Shown piece after piece: positions 23,522 through 32,399 of a stretch of 64,000 nt of DNA (within the stretch, counting starts at the first letter, position 1; the number at the start of each line of letters is the position of its first letter). Source of the stretch: Glycomyces buryatensis. Its GTDB lineage: Bacteria > Actinomycetota > Actinomycetes > Mycobacteriales > Micromonosporaceae. The translations under genes were made by a program, and so were the position numbers. The notes beneath the pieces are model-generated. The model ran no database searches and was not told the origin of the DNA. It worked only from the letters and a program-made list of their open reading frames with translations. The DNA lies in contig NZ_STGY01000009.1 of the NCBI RefSeq assembly GCF_004912275.1, positions 1-64,000 on the forward strand. The letters are read 5' to 3'.

Positions 23522-26500
23522 ATGGCCGCAGAGCAAGCCGAGACCACCGCCGCCGCCGAGGCCGCCACCGAGACCGCCCTGGACGCCGGCACTTACGAGG
23601 TCCTGTCCAAGCGCCTCGCCGACTTCGCCACCGAGCTCACCGAGCGGGCCGAGGCGCTCAACCGCGCCCGCACCGACGCCTTCGGCTCCACCGAGCTGAG
23701 CCTGCTCGGTTCGACCCGTATCCGCACCGCCAACAACTGCGTGCCGCGCGACATGGTGCACGTCGGCGGGCACCTCCTCTTCGGCTACAACGTCCATATG
23801 GGACTCAAGTCCCAGACCGACCCCGGCGACGTCTTCGCCGTCCACCGGTTCGAGAGGGACGGAGCGAATTTCGAGCTCAATGAGGTCGAGGCCGCCGACA
23901 CGCTGATCGGCGACGGGCGCTTCGTCGCCGACTTCACCGAGATGTACCGCTACTACAAGTCGACCGAGCTGCTCCAGATGCGGCAGGTCGACACCCGCCT
24001 GCTGGCGGTCTTCCGCATCGGCGAGAACCTCGCCGACCAGCGGGTCATGCGCTGGCAGGTCCGTCCCGACGGCACCGCCGAGTACCTGGACGCGCGCGGC
24101 GACACCGACCACGTCTGGCCGGCCCCGCACGACTTCGAGTGGACCGAGACCACCCGCGACCAGCACGTCACCGGCCGCCACCCGCACGTGTCCATCGAGG
24201 ACGAGATCTTCGTGGAGTGCACCGGCGGCAACCTCACCGTCAAGGTCGAGGACAACACCGAGTCCGGCGAGGGCATCTTCTCCGAGCCCGTCGCGGAGCC
24301 CCTCCAGTCGCTCGCCGACGCCGACATCGCCTATGCCCGCGTCGGGCCGCTCATCGTGCTGAGGATCCTGCCCTACAAGGAGACTCAGACCCGCCACCTG
24401 ATCTACAACACGCGGACCGGCGACGTGGTGCGCGCCGACGCGATCGGCGCGGCGTGCCGGCGCCTGCCCGAGGACCACGGCCTGATCTTCCCCGGCGGCT
24501 ACTACCTCAACGAGGGCAGGCTCAAGACCTTCGACCAGGACATCGCCGACCTGAAGTTCCTGCGGACCGTCCGCTCGCCCAATGGCGAGGACGTCCTCTT
24601 CGTCTTCTACCACGAGGTCGACGGACGCTCACTCTTGTTGCCCTACAACGTCATTCGCAAGGAAGTCGCGGCGCCGATGAGCGTCCACGGCTACTCGCTG
24701 TTCGACGACGGCACGCTGGTGGCTTTCCGCTTCAGCGGCGAGGAGGCCACTCGCGTCCACCCGATGCAGGTGTGGGCCACGCCGTTCGTGTCCGAGGCGC
24801 ACGCCGCCGCCACTGAAACCGGCGACACGCCCGTCCACCGCATCGGCAACGCCGAGGCCGTCCGCGCCGTCTCCGACGCCCTGTCGGTGGCGCGACTGGT
24901 CCGCGAGATGGAACCCGCGCAGGCCGTGTTCGAGGCGCTCATCGCCTCCGCGACCCGCTGCCTGGACGACTTCCCCTGGCTCGGCGACGAGGGCCTGTAC
25001 TCGCTCGACGAGACGCTGCGCTCGGTCAAGCAGACCGCAGAGTCCGTCCTGGATGAGTACGCCACGGTCTCCGAGCTCACCGCCGAGGCCGGGAAGTCCT
25101 TGGCGCAGGCCGAGACCGACACCGTCAAGCTGCTGCGGCGCGCCCGCGGCGAGGCCCCCAAGTCCGCCGAGGAATGGGTCGTCCTCCTCACCGACCTGCG
25201 CGGCGCCCAGGGCCACCTGGTCACGTTGCGCGACGTCCGCTACATCGACACCGAGCGCATCGACTCACTCGACGCCGACCTGTCCGAGATCCTCGACGCC
25301 ACCGGCCGCCGCGCCGTCGCCTTCCTGGAGCGCGACGACGCCTTCGCGCCCTACTTCGCCGAAGTCGAAGCGCTCGAAGGCAAGGCCGAACGGATCGAGA
25401 CCGTCGCCGATTCGACGCCCCTGGTCGAGAACCTCGACGCGCGCCAGCACGGACTGGAGACCCTCACCGAGGTCGTCGCCACGCTGGAGATCGGCGACGC
25501 GACCGTCCGCACCGCGATCCTCGGGCGCGTCTCCGAGGTCCTGGCCGCCGTCAACCGCACCCGCGCCACGCTCGCCGCGCGGCGCCGCGAACTCTCCATC
25601 GGGGAGGGCCGCGCCGAGTTCGCCGCCGAGTTCGCGCTGCTCGGGCAGGCCGTCACCGCCGCGCTCGCCGCCGCCGCGACGCCCGCCGCCTGCGACGAGC
25701 AGCTGGGCCGCCTGCTGCTCAATGTCGAGAACCTCGAAACCCGCTTCGCCGACTTCGACGACTTCCTGACTCAGCTGGCCGACAAGCGGACCGACGTCTA
25801 CGAGGCCTTCTCCTCCCGCAAGCAGAACCTCCTCGACGAGGCGGCGCGCCGGGCGGAGCAGCTGGCCGCGTCGGCCGACCGCATCCTGGAGGCCGTCGCC
25901 CGCCGCACCGCCGCGCTGTCCTCGCTGGACGAGGTCAATACGTACTTCGCGACCGACCCGATGGTCGAGCGGCTGCGCAAGGTCATTGCCGAACTCCGCG
26001 GCCTGGACGACACCGTCCGCGCCGAGGAGATCGAGGGCCGCATCGCCGCGGCCCGTTCCGAGGCCGGACGTGCCCTGCGCGACCAGCTCGACCTGTTCGA
26101 CGGCGACGCCATCAAGTTCGGCGAGCACCGCATCCCGGTCAACACCCAGCCGCTCGATCTGACGCTGGTGCCCTCCGGTGACGCGCTCGCGTTCTCCTTG
26201 ACGGGTACCGACTACCGCCACATCGTGGACGACCCGGCCTTCACCGACACCAAGCCGTACTGGACCCAGTTCCTCGCGTCCGAGAGCCCCGACATCTACC
26301 GCTCCGAGCACCTGGCCGCCTCGCTGCTCGCCGAGCACGGCGCCGCGAAGCTCCTGGCCGAGGACCTGCCGAAGTTCATCTCGGCCGCCGCGGCCGAACG
26401 CTACGACGAGGGTTACGAGCGCGGCGTCCACGACACCGACGCCGCCGCGATCCTCGCCGAGGTGTTGCGGCTCGCCGCCGCCGCCGGGACGCTCCGCTAC

Positions 26501-28435
26501 CGAGCCGCCGAGCGCGCCGCCGCCCAGCTCTACTGGGGACACGGCTCACCAAAGGACGAGCAGGCCGCTTTCGCCTCGCAGGCGCGCTCGCTGCACCGGG
26601 TCCGCACGACCTTCGGCCGGGCCGATGCGCTCGAACGGCTCGCGGCCGAGGCAGCCGACAAGTTGGGCCAGTGGCTCGAATCCGCCTGCCCCGCATTGGA
26701 AGTCGACTCGGCCCTGGCCGGGGAGTACCTGGTCGAGGAGCTCGCCACCTCCACCGACGGCTTCGCCGCGTCGCTGCGCGCCCGCGACCTCGTCGCCGGA
26801 TTCGACCGGCACATCGGGCCCGGCTCCAAGCAGGCCTTCGACGACGACCTGCGCTCGATCGAGGGCGACCTGGCCGGGCAGTGGGCACTCGCCGGCGTCT
26901 GGGTCGAGTCGTACCTCGCCCAGGCGGATTCGGAGAAGTTCGAGGCCGCCGACCTGCCCGAGGCCCTGGCGCTGCTGCTCGCCGACGTCCCCACCTACGA
27001 CGTCACCGCCGACCTCACGACCGAGATCACCGGCCTGCTCGGCACGCACAAGCGGGTCGAGAGCCGCGTGCTGCCCCTGCGACTCGACGAGTTCCTGGCC
27101 CGCACCACCCGCTTCCGCCGCGTCACCGTCCCGGGCTACCGGGCCTACCAGGCGCGGCGGGCCGAGATCATCGCCGCGCACCGGTCCCGCCTGCGCGTGG
27201 ACGAGTTCCGGCCCAAGGTGATGAGCGGCTTCGTCCGCAACCAGCTCATCGACGAGGTCTACCTGCCGCTCATCGGATCGAACCTGGCCAAGCAGATCGG
27301 CGCCGGCTCGGGCGACGCGCGGCGTACCGACCAGTCGGGGATGCTCATGCTCATCTCCCCGCCCGGCTACGGCAAGACCACGCTCATGGAATACGTCGCC
27401 GAGCGGCTCGGGATGCTCCTGGTCAAGGTCAACGGGCCGGCGCTGGGACACGAGACGGTGTCGGTCGACCCGGACGACGCGCCCAACGCCACGGCGCGCC
27501 AAGAGGTCGAGAAGATCAACTTCGCGCTCGAATGCGGCAATAACGTCCTGCTCTACCTGGACGACATCCAGCACACCAACCCCGAGCTGCTCCAGAAGTT
27601 CATCTCGTTGTGCGACGCGCAGCGCAAGATGGAGGGCGTGTGGAACGGGCGCACCCGCACCTACGACCTGCGCGGGAAGCGCTTCGCGGTGTGCATGGCG
27701 GGCAACCCGTACACCGAGGCGGGCCAGAAGTTCCGCATCCCCGACATGCTCGCGAACCGCGCCGACGTGTGGAACCTCGGTGACGTCCTGTCCGGACGGG
27801 ACGAGGTCTTCGCCCTGTCCTACATCGAGAACGCCCTGACCTCGAACAAGGTGACCGCGCCGCTGGCCGGGCGTGAGCGGGCCGACGTCGCGCTGCTCAT
27901 CCGGCTCGCCGCCGGCGACCCGACCGCGAACCCGGAGAACCTGCGACACGCCTACGCGGGCGGGGATCTCGAGCAGATCCTGTCGGTGCTGCGCAAGCTC
28001 ATCCACGTCCAGAAGACCGTGTTGGGCAACAACCTCGCCTACATCGCGTCGGCCGCGACCGACAATGCCGCGCGCGTCGAGCCTCCGTTCCTGCTCCAGG
28101 GCTCCTACCGGAACATGAACCGGCTCACCGAACGGGTGGTTCCGGTGATGAATGACGCGGAGCTCGAAGCGGTCATCGACGACCACTACGCGGGCGAGGC
28201 GCAGACGCTCGCCTCCGGCGCGGAGGCGAATCTGCTGAAACTCGCCGAGCTTCGGGGGCGCCTGAACGAGACGCAGGCGGCCCGGTGGCAGGCGGTCAAG
28301 GACGCCTTCCGGCGCGAGCAGACGCTCGGCGGGGGCAACGACGATCCAATGTCGAGAGCCGTCGGGGCCATCACCTTGCTGTCCGACCGCGTGGGTGGGA
28401 TCGAAACCGCCCTGCAACAAAGGAGCCCGAATTAA
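23522..28435 (+). CDS. giant AAA+ ATPase (DNA-repair-ATPase/DUF3686 type)
   Basis: The 1637-residue protein matches the layout of large proteins labelled DNA repair ATPase. A beta-rich N-terminal region (about 50-430; TANNCVPRDMVHVGGHLLFG, FPGGYYLNEG) precedes a long helical middle (about 440-900) and a second mixed region. A C-terminal AAA+ module follows, with Walker A PPGYGKT (1280-1286), Walker B LLYLDD (D1347-D1348) and a downstream AGNPY sensor segment. No signal or membrane helix is seen. Nucleotide-driven remodelling is likely; the DNA-repair label is historical and not shown by the sequence. The flotillin partner upstream suggests a membrane-associated task. Confidence 0.8.
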   Translation: MAAEQAETTAAAEAATETALDAGTYEVLSKRLADFATELTERAEALNRARTDAFGSTELSLLGSTRIRTANNCVPRDMVHVGGHLLFGYNVHMGLKSQTDPGDVFAVHRFERDGANFELNEVEAADTLIGDGRFVADFTEMYRYYKSTELLQMRQVDTRLLAVFRIGENLADQRVMRWQVRPDGTAEYLDARGDTDHVWPAPHDFEWTETTRDQHVTGRHPHVSIEDEIFVECTGGNLTVKVEDNTESGEGIFSEPVAEPLQSLADADIAYARVGPLIVLRILPYKETQTRHLIYNTRTGDVVRADAIGAACRRLPEDHGLIFPGGYYLNEGRLKTFDQDIADLKFLRTVRSPNGEDVLFVFYHEVDGRSLLLPYNVIRKEVAAPMSVHGYSLFDDGTLVAFRFSGEEATRVHPMQVWATPFVSEAHAAATETGDTPVHRIGNAEAVRAVSDALSVARLVREMEPAQAVFEALIASATRCLDDFPWLGDEGLYSLDETLRSVKQTAESVLDEYATVSELTAEAGKSLAQAETDTVKLLRRARGEAPKSAEEWVVLLTDLRGAQGHLVTLRDVRYIDTERIDSLDADLSEILDATGRRAVAFLERDDAFAPYFAEVEALEGKAERIETVADSTPLVENLDARQHGLETLTEVVATLEIGDATVRTAILGRVSEVLAAVNRTRATLAARRRELSIGEGRAEFAAEFALLGQAVTAALAAAATPAACDEQLGRLLLNVENLETRFADFDDFLTQLADKRTDVYEAFSSRKQNLLDEAARRAEQLAASADRILEAVARRTAALSSLDEVNTYFATDPMVERLRKVIAELRGLDDTVRAEEIEGRIAAARSEAGRALRDQLDLFDGDAIKFGEHRIPVNTQPLDLTLVPSGDALAFSLTGTDYRHIVDDPAFTDTKPYWTQFLASESPDIYRSEHLAASLLAEHGAAKLLAEDLPKFISAAAAERYDEGYERGVHDTDAAAILAEVLRLAAAAGTLRYRAAERAAAQLYWGHGSPKDEQAAFASQARSLHRVRTTFGRADALERLAAEAADKLGQWLESACPALEVDSALAGEYLVEELATSTDGFAASLRARDLVAGFDRHIGPGSKQAFDDDLRSIEGDLAGQWALAGVWVESYLAQADSEKFEAADLPEALALLLADVPTYDVTADLTTEITGLLGTHKRVESRVLPLRLDEFLARTTRFRRVTVPGYRAYQARRAEIIAAHRSRLRVDEFRPKVMSGFVRNQLIDEVYLPLIGSNLAKQIGAGSGDARRTDQSGMLMLISPPGYGKTTLMEYVAERLGMLLVKVNGPALGHETVSVDPDDAPNATARQEVEKINFALECGNNVLLYLDDIQHTNPELLQKFISLCDAQRKMEGVWNGRTRTYDLRGKRFAVCMAGNPYTEAGQKFRIPDMLANRADVWNLGDVLSGRDEVFALSYIENALTSNKVTAPLAGRERADVALLIRLAAGDPTANPENLRHAYAGGDLEQILSVLRKLIHVQKTVLGNNLAYIASAATDNAARVEPPFLLQGSYRNMNRLTERVVPVMNDAELEAVIDDHYAGEAQTLASGAEANLLKLAELRGRLNETQAARWQAVKDAFRREQTLGGGNDDPMSRAVGAITLLSDRVGGIETALQQRSPN

Positions 28436-28498
28436 TCTGCTCCGCTAGACAAAGCCCGGCTGACCACCTTGTACGCTCTCAGGAAAGCTTGTCGCGGT

Positions 28499-28665
28499 TC
28501 AGGGGGTGGCTGGTGGTGCCGGACGGTCTGGATCCGGCCCATTTGCCCGCTCGCTGCGTTGTCGGGCTTCCAGATCCAACACCGGGATCTGGAAGCCCTT
28601 CCGCCTTGCGAGCGAACAAATGGACTCGGATCCAGTCTCGCCCGGCACCACCAGCCACCCCCTGA
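28499..28665. repeat. 167-bp imperfect inverted repeat (long hairpin)
   Basis: The outer arms are perfect over 24 bp (28499-28522 with 28642-28665). The inner arms are perfect over 14 bp (GGGCTTCCAGATCC at 28564-28577 with 28585-28598). The stretches between them pair with mismatches, including CTGGATCC and CATTTG blocks. The element fills most of the gap between the giant ATPase and BRCT-like genes. It may be a long RNA hairpin, a terminator or attenuator, or a small non-autonomous inverted-repeat element. Confidence 0.8.
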
Positions 28666-28710
28666 CCGCCTTGCCCCTGAAGCCGCTAACCATCGAATAG
28701 GGAGGTCCCC

Positions 28711-29430
28711 GTGCCGACTAAGACGGGAGAAAAGATCCGGATCATCGTGTTGGGCACCGGTCCGGACGCCGAGTTGGTCCGGGCTGTCGCCCAGTCCGAC
28801 GCCGACGTCGCTCTGGCCGCGAAGTTCACCAAGACCGTGACGCACCTGGTCGCCGACGACACCGTCAAGCCCACCGAGGCCCGCGTGAAGAAGGCCGAGG
28901 AAGCCGGGGTCCCGGTGCTGACCGTCGCGGAGTTCCAGGCCCTGCTGGCCGCCGGTGCAGAGGACGAGACCGAGGAAGCCGCGGTCGAGGCGGAGCCCGA
29001 GACGGTCGCCGAGGCCCTGGAACCGGAAGCCGAGCCGGAAGCCGACCCGGAACCGGTCGCGGAGGCCGAGCCCGAAGCCCCGGCCGAGCCCGAAGTTGAA
29101 GTCGAGCCGGTTGCCGAAGCGGCCGAGCCCGAGGACGCCGTGGATCCGGTGACCGAGCCCGAACTCGAGCCCGTTGTTGAGGCCGAAGCGGAGTACGACG
29201 GCCACGCCGACGTCACCGCCGACGACGAACCCGCCGCCGACACCGAGCCGGCCCCCGTCGCCGAAGCGATCGACGAGCCCGAGGCAGAAGCGGACGACCC
29301 CGAGAAGGCGGTCCCCTCCCAAGCCGAGGCCCCGGAGATCGAATCCGACGGCAAGTCCAAGAATTCGTCCAAGCCCACCTTCCTGGACAAGCTCAAGTCG
29401 CTCTTCGGAATGACCGGAGCCAGAAAGTAA
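28711..29430 (+). CDS. BRCT-like domain protein with acidic Glu/Pro-rich tail
   Basis: The first 80 of 239 residues look like a BRCT domain: a first strand EKIRIIVLGTG, KTVTHLVADD in the middle, and the final ARVKKAEEAGVPVLTVAEFQALL. Residues 85-210 are an acidic low-complexity stretch of repeated EPE/AEPEA units. A basic end (KSKNSSKPTFLDKLKSLFG) could be an amphipathic anchor. BRCT domains bind phosphopeptides or partners in DNA repair. The GTG start has a GGGAGG site seven bases upstream. It follows the giant ATPase gene after a 167-bp hairpin and ends at a strong terminator. Confidence 0.65.
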   Translation: MPTKTGEKIRIIVLGTGPDAELVRAVAQSDADVALAAKFTKTVTHLVADDTVKPTEARVKKAEEAGVPVLTVAEFQALLAAGAEDETEEAAVEAEPETVAEALEPEAEPEADPEPVAEAEPEAPAEPEVEVEPVAEAAEPEDAVDPVTEPELEPVVEAEAEYDGHADVTADDEPAADTEPAPVAEAIDEPEAEADDPEKAVPSQAEAPEIESDGKSKNSSKPTFLDKLKSLFGMTGARK

Positions 29431-29443
29431 CACCAGTACCAAG

Positions 29444-29479
29444 AAGGGGTCCCCGTGTCAACTGGCACGGGGACCCCTT
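29444..29479 (+). terminator. intrinsic terminator after the BRCT-like gene
   Basis: AAGGGGTCCCCGTG (29444-29457) pairs perfectly with CACGGGGACCCCTT (29466-29479) over an eight-base loop and is followed by TTCTGTT. It starts 14 bases after the stop and closes the flotillin/AAA+/BRCT group. Confidence 0.85.
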
Positions 29480-29576
29480 TCTGTTCCATGGGTAACGCTC
29501 GGTCGATGATTGAGGCCGTAGCACCTTTCCATTACGATGGGAAATACATTCTTGGCCTTCCCCCTGGAGGTAATGA

Positions 29577-29924
29577 GTGCCCCCTCAGATCAATGTCGAC
29601 CCTGATTCGTTGCGGTCGGCTTCGTAGAAGCTGCGCTCGCACGCGCCCGATGCGACGCAGATTCCCAACGACCTCAAACGCGAAGCGAGCCAGGCGGATC
29701 AGGCCAATCGTGGCTTCATGACCGGGGAGGCCGGCGAGAGCCTGGCCGAAGAAGTCGAAGGAGCGATGAAGCACTACAAGGAGTACATCGACTTCGAGGC
29801 CGACGCGATCAAGGATTGTGCCAAGGATTGGGACGACGTGGACAATGACATCAAGTCCAAATTCGAGGACATCGGAACGAAACTGTCCTCCTTCAAGGTG
29901 CCGCGCATCAGTGGCGGAGCCTGA
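29577..29924 (+). pseudogene. adaptor A pseudogene (cassette 3) with in-frame amber stop
   Basis: A GGAGG site precedes a GTG at 29577 that starts MPPQINVDPDSLRSAS, matching adaptor A at 17579. Codon 17 (29625-29627) is TAG where the 17579 copy has Gln, so a single C-to-T change of CAG explains it. The frame then continues through the conserved ANRGFMTGEAGESL block to GGA and a normal stop. The rest could only be made by an internal start such as the ATG at 29718. Confidence 0.75.
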
Positions 29925-29926
29925 CG

Positions 29927-30161
29927 ATGCCGACATTCCAGCAGTGCCTCGATGCTGACCCGTCCAAGTTCACCCAGCTCGGTACCAAAGTCATGTCGAC
30001 GGCCGGTGAGATCATGTCCCACACGGTGAAGTACTCCGAGACCATACAAGCCGATCTCCGAAGAAGACGCGGCTCGCTACATCGTCCAACGCTTCGAATC
30101 GCAACGCGCACAATACGAGCGATTCGGCCTCAACCTGAGCAACCTCGCTCGAGACCACTAG
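29927..30161 (+). pseudogene. adaptor B remnant fused to a toxin tail (cassette 3)
   Basis: The first 41 codons (MPTFQQCLDADPSKF to SETIQ) match adaptor B. Homology stops at about 30049, just before the WXG turn. From there another frame (30048-30161) reads KPISEEDAARYIVQRF and ends LSNLARDH before a TAG, like the end of an unrelated protein. The simplest reading is a deletion that joined adaptor B to the 3' end of the former toxin gene. The adaptor frame itself runs on in nonsense to about 30175. Confidence 0.65.
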
Positions 30162-30236
30162 CGAACGCATCGTGACCACCTAATTCTTTGCGAAACGGCG
30201 GTCGTTGGTGCTTTGCTGTTCTGGAAGGAGACAGAC

Positions 30237-30308
30237 ATGACCCCTCGCGTCATCGCTGAACTGCACGCTCACTGTCCGCCAAGGAAATCGGCAGAGCTCG
30301 CTATATGA
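30237..30308 (+). CDS. possible 23-codon leader peptide
   Basis: A strong AAGGAG site precedes ATG at 30237. The short frame encodes MTPRVIAELHAHC and ten more residues, and its TGA overlaps the ATG of the next gene (ATGA at 30305-30308). This could be a coupled leader peptide or a gene remnant. Nothing supports a function for the peptide itself. Confidence 0.3.
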   Translation: MTPRVIAELHAHCPPRKSAELAI

Positions 30309-30544
30309 ACAAGCAGGAACTCAAGGCCGCGTTGGAGTCCGCTGGAGTGGACGAGGACGCCTACTGGCTCGAAGGTGGGCGGCCGAATGAGGCCTACACC
30401 CTGGAGCGGCGAGATAACGGTTGGGCCGTGTACTACTCGGAGAAGGGCAACCGCAACGACGAGGTGGTGTTCGATACGGAGGATGAGGCGTGCTGCGAAC
30501 TGCTCAATTGGGTCCTGAATGACGACACTGTCATGGGCAGGTAA
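30305..30544 (+). CDS. orphan immunity-like protein, single domain
   Basis: This 79-residue acidic soluble protein has WLEGGRPNEAYTLERRDNGW, a VYYSEKG strand and FDTEDEACCELL. This order (short helix, beta strands with W-x-V-Y, then a DE-x-EAC helix) recurs twice in the product at 30665. It follows the ruined third toxin cassette, so it is probably a retained immunity gene. Translation seems coupled to the short upstream frame. No named family is assigned with confidence. Confidence 0.55.
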   Translation: MNKQELKAALESAGVDEDAYWLEGGRPNEAYTLERRDNGWAVYYSEKGNRNDEVVFDTEDEACCELLNWVLNDDTVMGR

Positions 30545-30664
30545 CAGCCCGATGTCCCGTCGCTCGATCTGATCCCTTCGAGGACTTGCACCGACAATCC
30601 ATGCTGGGCACCCCCACATTCGAACATCGTCGGTTCTGAACCGCTACCCCTGGGAGTGCCGAAT

Positions 30665-31225
30665 ATGGCCGCCATTTCCATTTCTGAACTGCCCGCTCGC
30701 TTGGCCAGAAGCGGGTACGGCAGCGCTCACTACTCGATCGGGGTCGCGCGCCGGGACTCCATCTGCGTCTTGCAGGCTGGCGATTCGTGGGTGGTCTGCC
30801 CTAAATATGAAGGCCACATGACGACCGTGGGCCGGTTCAGCGATGAGTACGAGGCGTGTGAATACGTGCACCGCTTGCTCACCGATGAGTTGTTCCGAGC
30901 CGATGCGGACGGCGGCAAAGGGAACCCGTCCCTGGTTGAGTACTTTGCAGAGGAGCGAGTCCCGGTCGAGGAGCAGATCCGGTCGCTGGGTGTGGGCACG
31001 GCCCATTTCAGTATCGGTGAAGTCAGGGACAATGCCTGGTGCCTTGTCAAGGAGGAGGGGCGATGGCTGGTCTTCCTGATGAAAGACGGCAGACGCACCA
31101 GCATCCGCGACCACCGATGGGATTTCACTGCCGCCGAGTTGTCCTTCCGTATCCTGATCAAGCTGTGGAGGAGAGAGCGGTTGAATGCGGGTGTGTCAGC
31201 GGAGGAGCTGGCGGCCGATCGGTGA
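30665..31225 (+). CDS. orphan immunity-like protein with two tandem domains
   Basis: The 186-residue protein contains two copies of one domain of about 85 residues: GSAHYSIGVARRDSICVLQA with WVVCPK and DEYEACEYV, then GTAHFSIGEVRDNAWCLVKE with WLVFLMKDG. Both resemble the single-domain protein at 30305. The first repeat keeps the D-E-x-EAC helix; the second has diverged at its end. I prefer the ATG at 30665, eight bases after GGGAG, over the GTG at 30656. An immunity role is inferred from cassette context. Confidence 0.5.
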   Translation: MAAISISELPARLARSGYGSAHYSIGVARRDSICVLQAGDSWVVCPKYEGHMTTVGRFSDEYEACEYVHRLLTDELFRADADGGKGNPSLVEYFAEERVPVEEQIRSLGVGTAHFSIGEVRDNAWCLVKEEGRWLVFLMKDGRRTSIRDHRWDFTAAELSFRILIKLWRRERLNAGVSAEELAADR

Positions 31226-31347
31226 TTGATCCGGCGCACTCCCATTTCCGACTCAAAGGGCGTTCCTACCTCACGGGGGCCCCTTCCTAAACTGGTGTCG
31301 TCGAGTTAACTTGGGTCCAGCCGCACAAGTGAGGAAGAAGGTGGCGG

Positions 31348-32085
31348 GTGGACGAAATCGCAGATCAGACGCTTACTGATGATGACGAGCACGTGACGCT
31401 CCGGCTCGCGGACGACGGCGGAGTCACCATCGAAGTGGCCCCGACGGGGTTCCGCCTGTCGCCCAAGGAACTCGCGCGTCTCATCGTTGAAACCGCCGAC
31501 CATTTGCCGAATCCCACTGCCGAGGGCCGCGATGCCATCGCGTCGGCCGCCGACTCCATCGCCGATTTCCAGCAGACCCTGGCGTCGGGCGGATTCGAGG
31601 CCTTCAATGCCGCGATGCGACGCCGCCTCGGCATCGCCGAACCCGACACTCCGCCGATCCGGTCCGGCGAGCACGACAAGGCCTTGGCCGCCATGCTCGG
31701 ATCGACCGTCGACAGCATGCGGCAGAGCCAGTCCGCGACGCCCGAACCCGACCAGGTCCTCGAAGCCGTCGCCTGGTCGGACGAAGGCGACCTGGGGATC
31801 GTCACCTCCTCCGAGCGCGTCATCGCGAACCTCCAGATCGACGCCGCGGCACGCCAGCGCGGCGTCGAAGGACTCGGGCAGGCACTGACTTCCCTGCTGA
31901 AGCAGGCCCGCTCGGACCTGCGGAAGCAATCCGACGAGAGCCTCAGGGCCGACCTGCCCGAAGGCGTCGCCGAGACCATGGACCAGGCTCCCGCCGAAGG
32001 CGAGCGCGCCGGCCGTCTCGGCCAGTCGATGCTCGACGACATCGTCCAGAAGACCGAATCCCTCAAACGAAAGGCAGGCCACTAA
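31348..32085 (+). CDS. YbaB-like/EspL-like protein of a second WXG cluster
   Basis: The 245-residue acidic protein has a short beta-rich start (EHVTLRLADDGGVTIEVAPTG), a helical middle and, at about 135-205, a YbaB-like segment: AWSDEGDLGIVTSSERVIANLQID followed by a GLGQALTSLLKQARSDL helix. This echoes the C-terminal domain of the product at 16032. It starts at GTG, and its stop overlaps the next start by one base (TAATG). The cluster resembles ESX-associated gene sets with an EspL-type protein next to small WXG-size proteins. Confidence 0.55.
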   Translation: MDEIADQTLTDDDEHVTLRLADDGGVTIEVAPTGFRLSPKELARLIVETADHLPNPTAEGRDAIASAADSIADFQQTLASGGFEAFNAAMRRRLGIAEPDTPPIRSGEHDKALAAMLGSTVDSMRQSQSATPEPDQVLEAVAWSDEGDLGIVTSSERVIANLQIDAAARQRGVEGLGQALTSLLKQARSDLRKQSDESLRADLPEGVAETMDQAPAEGERAGRLGQSMLDDIVQKTESLKRKAGH

Positions 32086-32393
32086 TGGGTCAGATCGTGT
32101 GCGACACCGAGTTCGTGGAGCAACTCGGCCCCGACATAGAGAGAGAGGTCGCCCCGATCCTCGAAGAGGCCAGCGACATGCTGCCCGAACTGCGCTCCCT
32201 CGACCGGGGCCTCTACACCGCCGTCACCCTCCCGATGGCCGCCTCCTACACGATGGCGGTGACGACGGTGACCGAGTCCATGGCCGGCGCCGCCGAGTGC
32301 TTCAAGGAGATGAACGACGCCATCGCGGGCTGCGCGGCCGACTACCGGGACATCGACGGCACGGTCGCCAGTGCCCTCGGCGGGGAGGGGTAG
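32085..32393 (+). CDS. WXG100/EspC-size helical protein
   Basis: The 102-residue protein is helical and soluble, with SYTMAVTTVTESMAGAAECF and NDAIAGCAADYRDIDGTVA. The ADYRDID end resembles the tail motif of EspC/WXG100 relatives, where a Y-x-x-x-D/E pattern acts as an export signal. No central WXG is present. It sits between a YbaB-like protein and a WXG-membrane protein, and all three genes are tightly spaced. Confidence 0.55.
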   Translation: MGQIVCDTEFVEQLGPDIEREVAPILEEASDMLPELRSLDRGLYTAVTLPMAASYTMAVTTVTESMAGAAECFKEMNDAIAGCAADYRDIDGTVASALGGEG

Positions 32394-32399
32394 ACCGCA

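Noticed and set aside
21365-24613. Open frame of about 1080 codons on the minus strand
   Set aside because: It is the complement of the flotillin coiled coil and the start of the giant ATPase; its Leu/Gly-rich product reflects the reversed Glu/Ala codons.
28499-28665. Integron attC-like site
   Set aside because: The structure is a long hairpin, but I see no attC core sites and no integrase in the window.
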